This document shows, one piece after another, positions 34,289 through 45,953 of a stretch of DNA of 64,000 bases. The notes below the pieces were generated by a model that worked only from the letters and a program-made list of their open reading frames with translations, ran no database searches and had not been told where the DNA came from. The DNA comes from Phlebopus portentosus (taxonomy: Eukaryota > Basidiomycota > Agaricomycetes > Boletales > Boletinellaceae). Position 1 is the first letter of the stretch, and each line of letters starts with the position of its first letter. Location: NCBI GenBank assembly GCA_037892935.1, contig JAYXKI010000018.1:496001-560000 (forward strand), read 5' to 3'. Position numbers and translations under genes: made by a program.

Positions 34289-35617
34289 ATGATGTTCTCC
34301 CACCTCATATCCTTTCTCGCACTGCTCGGCACCGCACATATCGCGGTGGCAGCCCCGATGCCCGACCCAAGTGCGGAACCTGAAATTGAGCTGCTCCGCC
34401 GTCAGGGCCTGGCGAACGTATACAGCTCGTGCACTGTGGTAAGTCGGCGCGTTTCGATGCGCTAGTCAATCTTTTGCACACCGTGACTGACGATGACCCG
34501 TCACCTAGCCTAATACTGTACGAGTCTTTGGCAGGGTCTTGACGCGAAGAACTCTGTTAATCAATTTCACTTAGGTGGCTATCACGTTTGATGACGGTCC
34601 CTATAACTACAACTGGGGTGTGTGGCATTTTTCTGCGAGTAGCTCTTCACCCGCTTACCGCGCCTTGTTATGTACAGACCTTGTCGATACACTCAATAAC
34701 AATGGCGTCAAGGCTACCTTCTTTGTTAACGGAAACAACTGTACGTATTTCTTCCGGCTTCGATCTGGTCACAGGATGTTGATCACTAATGCCACCTTAC
34801 GTGAATATAGGGAGGTGTATTTACGATGACGATATGGTTGCTGCGCTTCGACACGCATACGACTCAGGTCATTTGATCGCCAGTCATACATGGGCGCATC
34901 TGAACCTCGCGGAGCAGTCTTGGGACAAGAGTGCGTAGCCAGCGACATAGTAATAAATATATCGCGTGCTGACTGGAGTCTTTTGCCTTCCTCTTTCATG
35001 CACCATCCGAATCTCTGGTCTCGTTGAATCAATCTCACCTCACTTGCTTTTGCTTTCTGCCACGGTCACGATTGCAACGCCACTATTACTTTCTCAGTCC
35101 ACGATGAGATGTGGAAAGTCGAACTCGCGCTTTCGCGCATCATTGGCGTCGAGCCTGCCTGGATGCGCCCTCCGTACGGCAGCTACAATGACTTGGTCCG
35201 CTCCGCGTCAGCTATCCGTAACCAAAACCTCGTTATTTGGGACTTCGACTCTGGCGATTCTACTGGCGCTAGCGCGGACGAAAGCAAGGGCAACTACTGG
35301 AACATTGCAAACAGTCGCCCCGACACTATTCTCACGCTGAACCACGAGACGTATGCTTCGACAGTGTGAGTATTCATTGTTGCTCATCCAGATCTTTGTG
35401 TGTGACTCGCGCTTCAAATTTAGGTACGATGTCATTCCGTATGCTATCAGCCAACTCCAGTCCAAGGGCTACAATCTGGTTACCGTCGCTGAGTGCCTTG
35501 GTCAGCCCGCGTATCACAGCGTTTTTGGTCGTGGTGAGAAGGATGTGAGTTTTATTTGGCTTCTGTTCTATGATATTAGAGCTAAATTGCAACCTTCAGA
35601 GCTCTTGGGTTTGCTAA
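34289..35617 (+). CDS. Chitin deacetylase, CE4 family, secreted (intact copy 4)
   Basis: The enzyme converts chitin to chitosan at the cell surface. Exon 1 (34289-34438) encodes signal peptide MMFSHLISFLALLGTAHIAV, a short acidic propeptide and a dibasic site (LLRRQGLANVYSSC) suited to Kex2-like processing. Later exons give VAITFDDGPYNYNW (motif 1, both Asp present), DLVDTLNNNGVKATFFVNG, CIYDDDMVAALRHAYDSG, SHTWAHLNLAEQSW (zinc His pair), AWMRPPYGSYNDLVR (motif 3), LVIWDFDSG (motif 4), LTLNHETYAST (motif 5) and GYNLVTVAECLG. A last mini-exon SSWVC ends at 35617. All five NodB motifs are intact, so the enzyme should be active. No GPI signal or chitin-binding domain is seen. It is the only clearly functional member of the four-copy cluster. 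Confidence 0.88.
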
Positions 35618-37025
35618 AGACAATCTTAAGTTCAGTGGATCGAACACACTACTTCCAATGCCGTATTTTCCCAGCTGTCCCTTCATTGGACTCTATTCGG
35701 ACAAGGACCTTCGAACTTCATCCAGCATCACATATAATCTTGTTCTATCGATTAATTTTAGGACCTTTCGCAGACCGTCATCTAATCTTTCACGTATCTC
35801 GGACCTTCTAACCACTATCCTACATTCAGTTTGACGACTTCACTACTACGCCACGGTTTGGTTTGCTACGTTCGTTCGGTTACGCTAGCACCACCATCTA
35901 CATCTTGAATTCCGTTATTCGGACATTATGAAATCTTCGTACTTTCTTCATCCGACTTTCGCGGATAATGTTATTCTTTCCTGTCCTTTCTGTGTTCGTT
36001 CGGACTCATAGTTTAGTGCATATCTGTCACGAAGACATTCTTTAAATTTCACATTGAAACCGGACTTGAAATTTGTTGGAGTCATACACTTGTTTATTTT
36101 CGCTAGGTGTCTGGAACTTTCGGATGTAGCTTTTCTTAAACGAAGTGATTATGAGGTGTACATGTCCAGTGGCCCCATAAGAGAGCGACACATTCTCGCT
36201 GAAGCCGGCTAATGTTGGAGGTGCAAGGTGAAATTCAGGTGCAAGGTGAAATTCATACAGGAAGCTAGATGAGCCAATATATTCTAGGGCAGTGTGTTTG
36301 CCACTATCTGAGTCGGTGATCCGTAGCCACTGGACTTTATTGAGTGAGGAACAGCAACTGAGCGAGGTTTCTCTATCACGCTCGTTGATCCTTTTGAACA
36401 AGGAACTCCCTCAAGGATTAGTGTGGACGAGAGATGAATTGACCTCGAGCTGGGACTATTTAGTGACTCCTCATTTATATCTCTGTGCCAGGTTCGAGTT
36501 ATCTTAGTACCCTTTTAGAAGATTGGAGTGTAGTAATTATTACAGTACACGAATTCGTTGGCTCTTAAGAAAACCGCACCGAATAGACAAAGGTAATTGA
36601 TGCTGAAAAAGACCAAAGCATGTTGTAAATTCGTACGAATAGGAAGAGGCGAGTGAGGTAAGTAACCGCAGACACAACAACCGCAGCGTAACCGGTGCGA
36701 AATGCATCTCCTTCCAAACTTTCCAAAGACCTTCATCCCGTGAGGCGCTGCAATTCATATGCAGGATGTCCCTCTACCCAGTTCGGCCTTGTGACGCCTG
36801 ACGTGTCCAGTCAAAATATTAGATACTATTGCTGGACGACCCTACAAACCGAAATGGGTCCGGTAATACAATGGATCAACTGATGCAAGGCTTTTTCTTT
36901 TCAGGGTAGAGAGAAATGATAAGAACGGGTTGATAAGAATAAAATTATTTGTTGACAGACACTTTCACTTCGTTGTACAATGGGAGGCTCGCGAACAATA
37001 GGAATAAAGAACGAAAGAACACATG
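35618..37025. other. Intergenic with an 18-base tandem duplication
   Basis: Frames here are short and unassigned. A perfect 18-base direct duplication (GGTGCAAGGTGAAATTCA twice) lies at 36220-36255. Confidence 0.45.
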
Positions 37026-39112
37026 CTACACAGTATAGCGCCTCCGCCGTCTCGTGCCACTGCTTGAGCCCTCTATAAATTCGCTACGTCCCTGCTTCTC
37101 GTATTCGAAAAAGTCTTCATCGCGACTTACATGAACCTCTCCGATAATTTCTTCGAGCTGCTTCTCCACACCGCTCACCCACAGAAGGTGCGTATCGCAG
37201 TCCAGATGCCTTTTCACATTGTGGAATTGTTGGCCTCGGCTATTCGATCCACCGCACGGACAGTGCATCAGATTTATCTTCAAATGCACGTCTATGATAT
37301 GCCTGCTGAACCCGTTGAATTGCGTCTTGTTCAGCTTGCACCATGGGCACCACACCTTCTTCGTGAGTCCAAGAGCATAAAGCCCGTGCTCTCGGAAATG
37401 CCGGGCAAGGTGGTCCCTAGCAGCGTCCGCGTTGTCCAGGATCTTTGCATTACAGACTCGGCGAAAAGCACCATTGTCATCTCTGACCGTGAATTTGCAA
37501 AGGCCAATATCACCTAGTCTGTCGGGTACGAATGCGAATGTCTGCGCATTTTCTGGAACAATTTCGTGGTGCGGTGACTCTGCTTGTTTGCCCTTTACGT
37601 ATGGAACACGTGGTCGCACTGATTTATGAGTCTCTCCACTCGCTGGCTCCCGTACAGATACAGCAGCACCAGGTGCGAGTGTGATCTTCGAGTTGCGTCC
37701 GTCGAGCTTTCGCTTCTCGCTCCGTGCAAGAATCGTGACTTTGGTGTCGGTGTTAAGGCAAGGAGCATCCACAGATGGCTCATGGCTGCGGTTAACAAGC
37801 AAAGCTCCGCATGAGAGCGTCCCACAAGAACCTTCAGTGCTCATTGACTGGAGGCTCGGAGCGCATTGTGATATGGCAGTGTCTCTGGGTAGATCCCTAC
37901 TGCGCCTGACGACAGGAAGCTGTGTCCGGCCACGAGAGCTCGACGCGGTATACCTATGTGTCATATCTATAGGTCCATCTGAACGAGTGAGGGAGGTTCC
38001 TGCAGGTGAGATAGATGGGTAAGAAGGAGAGCTGCCGTTGATAGTCAGCACAGGTGTATTGAATGCACAAATGCACTTACGAAAGGGGCTCTTGATCATA
38101 CTCGATCCAGGCGGCCCATGATGGCGTTTGAAACGGAGAAGGATCGAGCATGGGTTCAACGCTAGCTGATGGTGGATCAGTGGGTCCAAAATTACTAGTA
38201 GAATAGATGGATGCACGAGCGTGCCGCTGGGTTCTCTCTGTATCCTGCGGCACAGTAATGCCCGGTTGCATCGACGAACGCAAAGCCACGCTAAGGTCTG
38301 GCCACTGATGTGGCTGAGCCTGCAAATCAGCGGCTCGGTAATGACTCAATCCCGAACGTGGCGATACGACTGGCAAGGTACTACTCCCGAAACGTGCCCG
38401 CACCGAACGAGAAATTGGGATATGTCGAGGTTCCGAGGAAGAGAGGTTGAAACCTGATGAAAGGTCGACATATGTATTCGGAACATTTAGCGTTCTTTGG
38501 ACTGCGGGGTCTACTCGGTTATTGTGTACCTCATTGAAAGCACGAGAGCTCTCAATCGTAACTGAAAGACGAGTAGCTATTGTGGACACGATCTGGGATC
38601 GTGTCCAAGTCGGCTCATCGCTTGCGTTACTACGTAGGACAGACTCTCTCAGGTCTGAACTTGACGAGTCCCATGTTGCAGCGTGACTTTCGGCAAATAA
38701 TCAGTCCGACGCGCGAATTAACGACTTCAAACACATACCTTCCTGAGCCTGCCTGATTCGAAGTTTGAGTAGGACAAGAAAATGCCCGATCGTACTCCTC
38801 TACAGACAACATAGATGCTGAAACCATCGAGTTACTTGAGTTCAGGTATTTAGTTCGCTGCTTTCGAGTAACTACTTGGGGAACCACACACCTTCTACTT
38901 CCTTCACTGTTTTCCGTCGTGTCTCCGAAGAACTCGAGTGGATTAATATCTATATTGGAAGAGTAGCTTGATGACATGTGCTCAGTCTCAATCATCGGAC
39001 AGTCTCCAAAAACGCTAGCGAATTCCGTGAAAGCATCCTTGAATGCTTGATCATGATGGCTAATCCAAAGATCAGTGGCGATAGGAAAAGAGAGCTGGTG
39101 GATGAGGCTCAC
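37026..39112 (-). CDS. C2H2 zinc-finger protein, putative transcription factor
   Basis: The ATG at 39112 opens MSLIHQLSFPIATDLW. An intron near 38692-38742 joins GSG to HAATWDSSSSDLRESV in frame; another near 38030-38090 joins WIEYDQEPLS to the long last exon. The N-terminal two-thirds is Ser/Pro-rich and disordered. The C-terminal part has Cys/His groups: LCKFTVRDDNGAFRRVCNAK with HLARHFREH, a classical finger WCPWCKLNKTQFNGFSRH-IIDVH (C-x2-C-x12-H-x4-H), and HCPCGG...HNVKRHLDCDTH. A basic tail (GTRRRRRYTV) could be a nuclear signal. It differs in finger sequence from the C2H2 gene at 56.3-58.4 kb but has a similar layout. Target genes are unknown. Confidence 0.7.
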
Positions 39113-39529
39113 TTGTACGCTTGGCCGAACTGGGCATCATTTGGCTGGGCTGGGAACGAGAGGGAGGAATACGTTCGCTCGTTTGCACTGACCATCATAT
39201 AAATCTCGAAAACGTTGATAGACGTCGGGAGAGAGGTTAGATTAGATTCTTCCGAATAGGTACGGACGCGGCTAAGTAGGGGGTGATGGTGGCTGAAGTG
39301 ATGGCTCGAGTGAAGAATGTGGATACGGATAAGTCACAACTCTTTGGCCAATCTTGCCACTTCGCACACCCGGCCACCACCTAGGCTAAGCTTACACGCG
39401 CTTGATTCTTGCTTTAGGCCAAAGATGCACGCGTATGTCTAAGCTTTGACCACTTTAGCAACCAACGCACGTTAGCTTCTCATTCTCGAATTTGTCGCGT
39501 CTCATTCGACACAGGAGTCTGCTGCCACA

Positions 39530-39700
39530 ATGAAGACGAAGCTTAGACGGGACGGTTCCAAGGACTCTCCATCGGATAAGGATTCGAAATCCAGACGAAG
39601 TCGATTGACTGTATGTGCTCCATGCCTTACTGTATAAATAGGGTTTCTTAAACGTATAAAAACACAGGACGATCAGCTATTAATGAAGCATGAGGCCTGA
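39530..39700 (+). CDS. Possible 37-residue two-exon microprotein
   Basis: ATG at 39530 with A at -3 opens MKTKLRRDGSKDSPSDKDSK and reads to 39610. A GTATGT donor at 39611 and ACACAG ending at 39667 define a 57-base intron in phase 0. The second exon gives DDQLLMKHEA and a stop at 39700. The product would be highly charged. It could equally be the 5' stub of a lost gene. Support is only the start context and a consistent intron. Confidence 0.25.
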
Positions 39701-40610
39701 GTAAATCTTGCCGAGCGCTTTTTCCAGGCGTCGAATAGGCACCCATTGGCGAGCCGGATGCACGGTCCACGAAACATCCTCGTTTCCGGTACTTCGCAAG
39801 CTGTGACCGGCGATAAGTTCTGGAGTAGAATCCACGATATGAGCGCAGAATACGCTATGATTTTCGGTTCATTTTTAATTCTTAAGCTTTTATCCTTGAA
39901 TATACAGGCTTAGTATGCTTTCTTTTGCAGGTAATCTTCTCACCTGGCATTTCCAATTGACCCTTCTTGCACCCTCCTTGTAAATTCAATGATCCATGAC
40001 ACACGGCAAAATTTGAGGAACATCTGCAGCGCCGATGATACTCCAGGACTCACGCGTCATGTTTCCGATACTCGATTGAACTGCCACTCAGACATTTAAG
40101 TCGTGACCTTTCAAACCTCGCAATGCTTGTCCGTTATAGATATACTATCTCAATCCCTCTGCTGTATCCCAAAATACCGTACTTATCTAATCCTTCCACT
40201 AGTGCACACCGTATTTGCTTCGTTCATACTGACCGCAAAGGAAGATGGCCTGACAAGATGCTTGACGTCGCAATTACGACTGCCACGTCATAATTGTCCT
40301 TCAATCTTGCTGTGATGTTTTCTCAACTTGTTGAATGTCTCTATTATGCATAGACTGAAAAGCGGTTGCTCAAATTCTTACAGCATTCTAAGGTTATGGA
40401 CATCAGGGAAGAGGAAAGAAACTTGACGGTATGGCTTGCTTACCTAGGCCGGAGATGTTCTGACGACCGGATAAATTTAACGTGACCTGGACCTGAGTAT
40501 TTGCGGAAACGACAAGAGGTAAATCGGTGGGAAACATACTTATTTCTTTTCGCAGGCTTGAAGGTGTCCCCACACAAACAAAATAAAATGGTGGAGCAAC
40601 GCGACGACGA

Positions 40611-40640
40611 CACTCACTCACGAGACACTCACTCACGAGA
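40611..40640. repeat. 15-base tandem duplication
   Basis: CACTCACTCACGAGA occurs twice head to tail, then begins a third time. Confidence 0.9.
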
Positions 40641-40980
40641 CACAGATGCCGTAATGCTTGATTACGTAAACTGACTGATCATACACATCAAGCACATAGC
40701 TGAGACGTGAACTTATAAAAAGATTCAATTTACGTGTTTCGCTCACAATTTCTTATAAGATAGATAATTCACTGCGCATTGACACGATTATCACGGGTCC
40801 GTGTAGTCTGCTGTTAAGAGACAAAACACCCGACTACATGGGAAATGTAGCTTACCTACACGGATTCGCTGTCAGATTGATTGTAAGTTCCTGAACTTTC
40901 AGGATTAGCACGAACCATCTAGCTCTGCTAAAAAGACCATCTGCGTAGTTTTGTGTGTATCACTTAGGCTCAATTATGTA

Positions 40981-41014
40981 GTCTTGTGTAGTTTTGTGTA
41001 GTTTTGTGTAGTTT
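40981..41014. repeat. 10-base minisatellite
   Basis: Units of GTTTTGTGTA: one variant (GTCTTGTGTA), two exact copies and a partial copy in a row. Confidence 0.9.
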
Positions 41015-43716
41015 GTCATATATTTCCTGTATCAGTTTCAAGCGATTCACTGGCATCGAATAATTCAGCTTCCTCTTCTTGCGCACTTGACGGCTTCGTG
41101 ACTCTTTGTTCCTTTCCAGAATTCTCTATTCGCTTGACATAGTCCCAATAGTTTAGCCGACAGGACTACGGCGTGGCCGCAGGACGAAACGTCTTACCGT
41201 CGGCTTCAACGATGGAATAGCAAACAACATCGCAGGAATACGGTTCAAATGGCGTCATCCTCATGGATAGATATCCACGCGAAGATGAGGACGGATTGTC
41301 GTCTGAAAAAGCTCTTATCAGAGATATAAGGAGTTCCTACACCGTCACCATCGGATACGGAGTAGCTTCCCTACGGTCTCGGTCCCTATCTGCTACTGTT
41401 CTATCCAAGGAGGAATGGCAGAGGAACCCAGAGCTTCCAGCAATCATGGTGGGCGCGCAAGAACGTCATAGCATCGCCAGGCATGATGGATGACTCCTTT
41501 ACTCGGGAGTTTAGGCACTACATAGATCCTTGATCATGCATACTATCTCACTCGTTTCTGTTTTGTTATCCTTTATACGTATGAACGACGTTTCTTCCGG
41601 TGTTCCGCAAAATCTCTTGTTGCTTTATCATCAGCTCATTATTCGTGCGCTGAGCATCTTTATAGCTCTTTACTCATCTAGAGGCCCTACTGGGCTGCTA
41701 TCTACATGCTGCAGTGCTGGAATCACGATCCTCGGGCACATGCGGGACCTACGCCTTACGACATCTTTCCGTCAATACCAGAGACGAGTCAGACATTCAT
41801 GAAGGGCTTCTCAACGTTTTGAGGCAGACGAATACAACTTGATGCCAGAACAACCCACGGCACGATGATCAATCTAATTACTGTAAGTAAGATAAAGGAT
41901 GCGTCATACGGTCTGCTCGGATTTTCGGCTTAACAACGCAGCACTTACACAGGTTCGATACTAGCTCGTGATGTGGATAGGCAATAATTCAGCTACTGGT
42001 GGAGCCTGCAATTTGCTGGAATGGACGTCATTTCCCTGCTTTAATGAAGGAAAAGAGACGTCTAATTCCTGCTTCTGTTTTTCTGGACGCAGAAGGGTAC
42101 GCTCTTTCTGAAGAACTGGGAAATGTAACTCCACGGCTAGACATCTTTAAGAGTTAGCAGAAGTCGCCAGTCACCATCCTTTTGCACGACATGCATGCTC
42201 AGATGTGACTGTGGTATTGATATCAAGGAAGAGGACAGGGGTGTGAGAAGGCACCGTCGGGAAGCTTTGAAGGATCGTCGCTCTTGTCGAAATGAATCCC
42301 TACTTGTTGAACAATGGCTTCGGTATGATGCTTTAAATGGTTTGAAATTTCATCTAGTTTATCCTGAATAGTCCTTAACAAGTAGCTGGCCTGTCGGGAC
42401 AACAAATTGATGCTAGCGAGATGACCATTAGGTAAATGTCAAACTGGATCATTCTGCGAGTCCCCTACGCTGCCGAAACAGACGGAAGTGCATATATGAG
42501 CAGAAAAGGAAAGAGCACATGGTCGAGGTAGAAAATTAATACTGCAGGACTTGGAAGATCGGTGCGAGATGAATAGCCAGATTGATCGTCTTCTTACGTG
42601 AACTCAAATCCCATTTCATTGATTCCTTCAGACTGTACAGGAGACAAGGAAGTGCTTTCCCGCGAACGTTACATCTGGCTAGGGCTCTTTAGGTACAGAC
42701 GATCCTTGTTCCAATGAGTCGGATCAGCCGTGAATTGGAACCTTGATCAAACCGAACTAAATTACACAGCTGTGTGCGAAGGTACCTTAAGTCTCACCTT
42801 GTGAAAGGACAAATCTGAGATAGCACCACACCGATTTGATCCGCTTTGGCAGATCCATTCGCCTTTACAAGTTTGTATTGGCTCTGCTCATGAATCGCAG
42901 GAGACATTCCCAAAACCAGTGACATTTTTGAAATGCTAAAGCAGATCGCGCAGCCGAGTAACACACCGAGAGAGTCTAACCAGCCCCAGTAACGTTGATC
43001 AAAGCTCCTTAAGCTGAACGATGATCCATCGTAAAGTGTACGATGCCTGCCCGCCAAACTTGCATATTTCACTTCTCTATTCTAAGTGAATCTCGTGGGT
43101 ATACATATGTATGGACGACAAGTGAGTCCTAAAATCAAGGCGTCGTTACCCATTCAAGGACCATCCGAGAGTGTCTATAAGTTATTTCCGGCTTACTTTA
43201 ACTTGGCCCATACTCCGGTCTCAAAGCCGCAGAATACGATGGTGTTTCGATTTGAAAACACGGGGTCAGAACCTTGTATTAGCTCAGTCATTTGATGTAC
43301 TACACCTGACAAATGCCTTGACTATGATTGAAATGTAAGTTATTGCCGTTGCCTGTAATATCAAGCGTGGAGTAGCGCTGGCCCCTATATCTTGGTGTGC
43401 TTCGCGGCTGCACTAGGAACAAGAGATAAAATTATGCGGGAATCAGTTCGATATAATTAGTCGATATGACCAGTCCAATCTCGTGCAAGAATTTGAGCGC
43501 GGGAGGCAAGTCGTTTGCTGTAAGGGGCTTTCGGTGGGTTTATCTGTCATCAAACACTAGATTGCAGGTCTTTTGGTGGACCCGGAAGGGTTTCTCTAGT
43601 TTACGTCCTATCGATTGGTGTTGGTTGCCCGTGTAACCGGACTCCCGATCAGATCTGCGGTTGCAAAACATGTACAAATGATGCTGACAACAAATTGGAC
43701 CTTTCCGACTCTCGCG

Positions 43717-43744
43717 CGTGCGTGCGTGCGTGCGTGCGTGCGTG
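43717..43744. repeat. CGTG tetranucleotide microsatellite
   Basis: Seven consecutive CGTG units. Such tracts are length-variable and could serve as a marker. Confidence 0.95.
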
Positions 43745-45953
43745 CCAGAGTGGCTGGAAAAGGTATATAAGACCACGTCGTTTCTCCTCGTATCTTTCCA
43801 CCGCATTACGACTCCCATACTTGAGCCAAAGTTATCTCCTACTGGCCAATTCTCCCAGTCCCGCGGCAGCTAACCTGCTTAACTTCTACTTGTCCATTGC
43901 CACTCCTTGTGCAGCCCTCGGTTGCTACCAGTACCGGTAGATGTTTAGGCGATGCAATACTCCTGGCCAGCGGGGGACTCCTGCTAAAGCCTATGCTCAT
44001 GCTTGTTTGTTTTTATGCAGTATTGCAGAATGAGCCGCTTGCTGAGAGGTGGCGGCCGCAAGGATCCCCTGTTCGTCGATGGCGTATCAACGTCTCAGTA
44101 TTCCGGGCATTTTCTGAACTTTCCGTAACGATTCTGCTCCACGTATAATAATATATATTGTCATGCGGACTAGAGTTGTCTCTTTGTCCTTTTGTATCGG
44201 GGCGATATACTATCATCTTATCGAAGAACCCTCCTCCATAGATGTGCGCTCAAAGTCTAAGGTTAAATCAACATGCACTTTGTGCTAACTAACAAGAATG
44301 CATTTATATTGTAATGATATGATTCGTCGCGAATGGGAACTGGGACAAGTGACACTTAGCTTGACCATGTAGCTCATCTCACTTCACTAGTTGTGGTATC
44401 GCACGAGGAGAAAACCGTTCGGTGACAGTATGAATTAAGGTCTGACCCGTTGTCTCGGTATGGCATCATTCTTAGCTCAGACATCGTGATACACGTATAT
44501 AAGTCAGCCACGGTCCAGCCACCAGAAGGTTTGCCTTCTTGAGGAACAGAAGCGACAGAAGTTAAAAGAGCCAAAGTGAGCCGGCTGATATGGGCGCCGA
44601 ATCGAAGTGAGCAAGTCGGAGGAAATGCGCATCAAGATTCCCTTGTCTTTTCATTTGCATCAGAATGAAGACATATTTGTCCGGTTCATCCGACTTGTTT
44701 GTTTTACGGAAGGCGGGATAAGTTCTATGATGAAAGTATGGCCTCAGAGCACATGACGATCGAAATTGAAGATTATCTTCAGAGTAGTCTATGGAGGTAT
44801 TCATGATATGAGTTACAAACCTGGAAAGAAAGCCGAGACTTGAGTGCGTGGTTTACTTCAAATCGCTACGCAGCATACACACACAGCAAAGAAGTCGACA
44901 TGCCCAAACGAAGCAGAAAGAGGCCAATGGAGTTTAGTCGTACATTAGATCCTGGAACAGATGCCAAACTGTCCGCGCGGTGACAACGCCGTACACGAAA
45001 TTGAAATTTGTTCAGCTTGGTAGCGTCCGCATGTACTTCATTCGCAGACTTCTTCGGTAAATGGATAAGCAAAGAACACCGTTCCATTGGTGATGGATAA
45101 AGATAATTTCTTCACGGAAGATGTAAATGATGTTTTATTGGCTAATGATGAGAGGTGCCCCTCTGGTCTGCACTTCGAATCGCACTCTTCATTATAGAAT
45201 GGACTCTTCTCGATAAATATAGTTATATTTTGGGACGTTGGGAAGAGAAGTTGTCGCAAAGACCTCTCGATTGTTTGTGAGGACCGACGAGCCAATGAAA
45301 GCGCGACTAAGCCACCGGCGATCGCATGCCTTCAGGATAAGGAACGACCTTCTAGTTTCCATGAGAGAAATCGCAGTCAGGGGCTCTGCAAGTCTGCTTT
45401 GTCTGATCAAAAACATCAAGGGCACTAGAAGAGTAGAGCGCGGCCGGTCAGCGCTCTCCATCCCATCGTGACTTCGACCTTATATTTGGAAGAATCGCAC
45501 TGGAGGAGATTCCATCAAGAAGAACTTTAACGAGACCCGCACCCATGTATGGACATATGTATGTGCAGGTCCGCAACTCGGTATAAGATTCAGCCTGCGG
45601 AAGGAATTGAGTCGGCAGCACAACACAACATATATACCGAAGAGCGGCTGGTTCATTTGGTGCTTGCCTGAGCATCAGATCCCGCAGCAAAAATTCGTGT
45701 TGATCGCCGCGTTGGCAAGAAATGTCAACGTACCCAAGGCGATAGGGGTGGAGTACTGACAAACGGTGAACAACGATCGACAAGAACGCAGGAAAGTCAC
45801 GGAGAATGTCTTAATGCTATCCACGTTGATCAGCAGTGCTCTAAGAGATGCCGCGAACACATTCATTCCGATGCATAGCTACTATATATTTTCAGCATAA
45901 TGACATCTAATCGCTAAGAAGCTGCGTCGGAGAAGATCCGGATGGGGCTAGAA

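Larger units (their letters stand above)
39701..45953. other. 6.2-kb stretch without a recognisable gene
   Basis: I read all frames on both strands and found no domain, consistent splice chain or repeat family. It contains simple repeats at 40611-40640, 40981-41014 and 43717-43744. Scattered frames of 60-110 codons are present but unsupported. It may be decayed repeat sequence. Confidence 0.45.

Noticed and set aside
43690..44150. Possible hydrophobin or small secreted protein, because of hydrophobic stretches
   Set aside because: The eight-cysteine hydrophobin pattern is absent, and the frames are driven by the CGTG repeat and lack a consistent exon chain.
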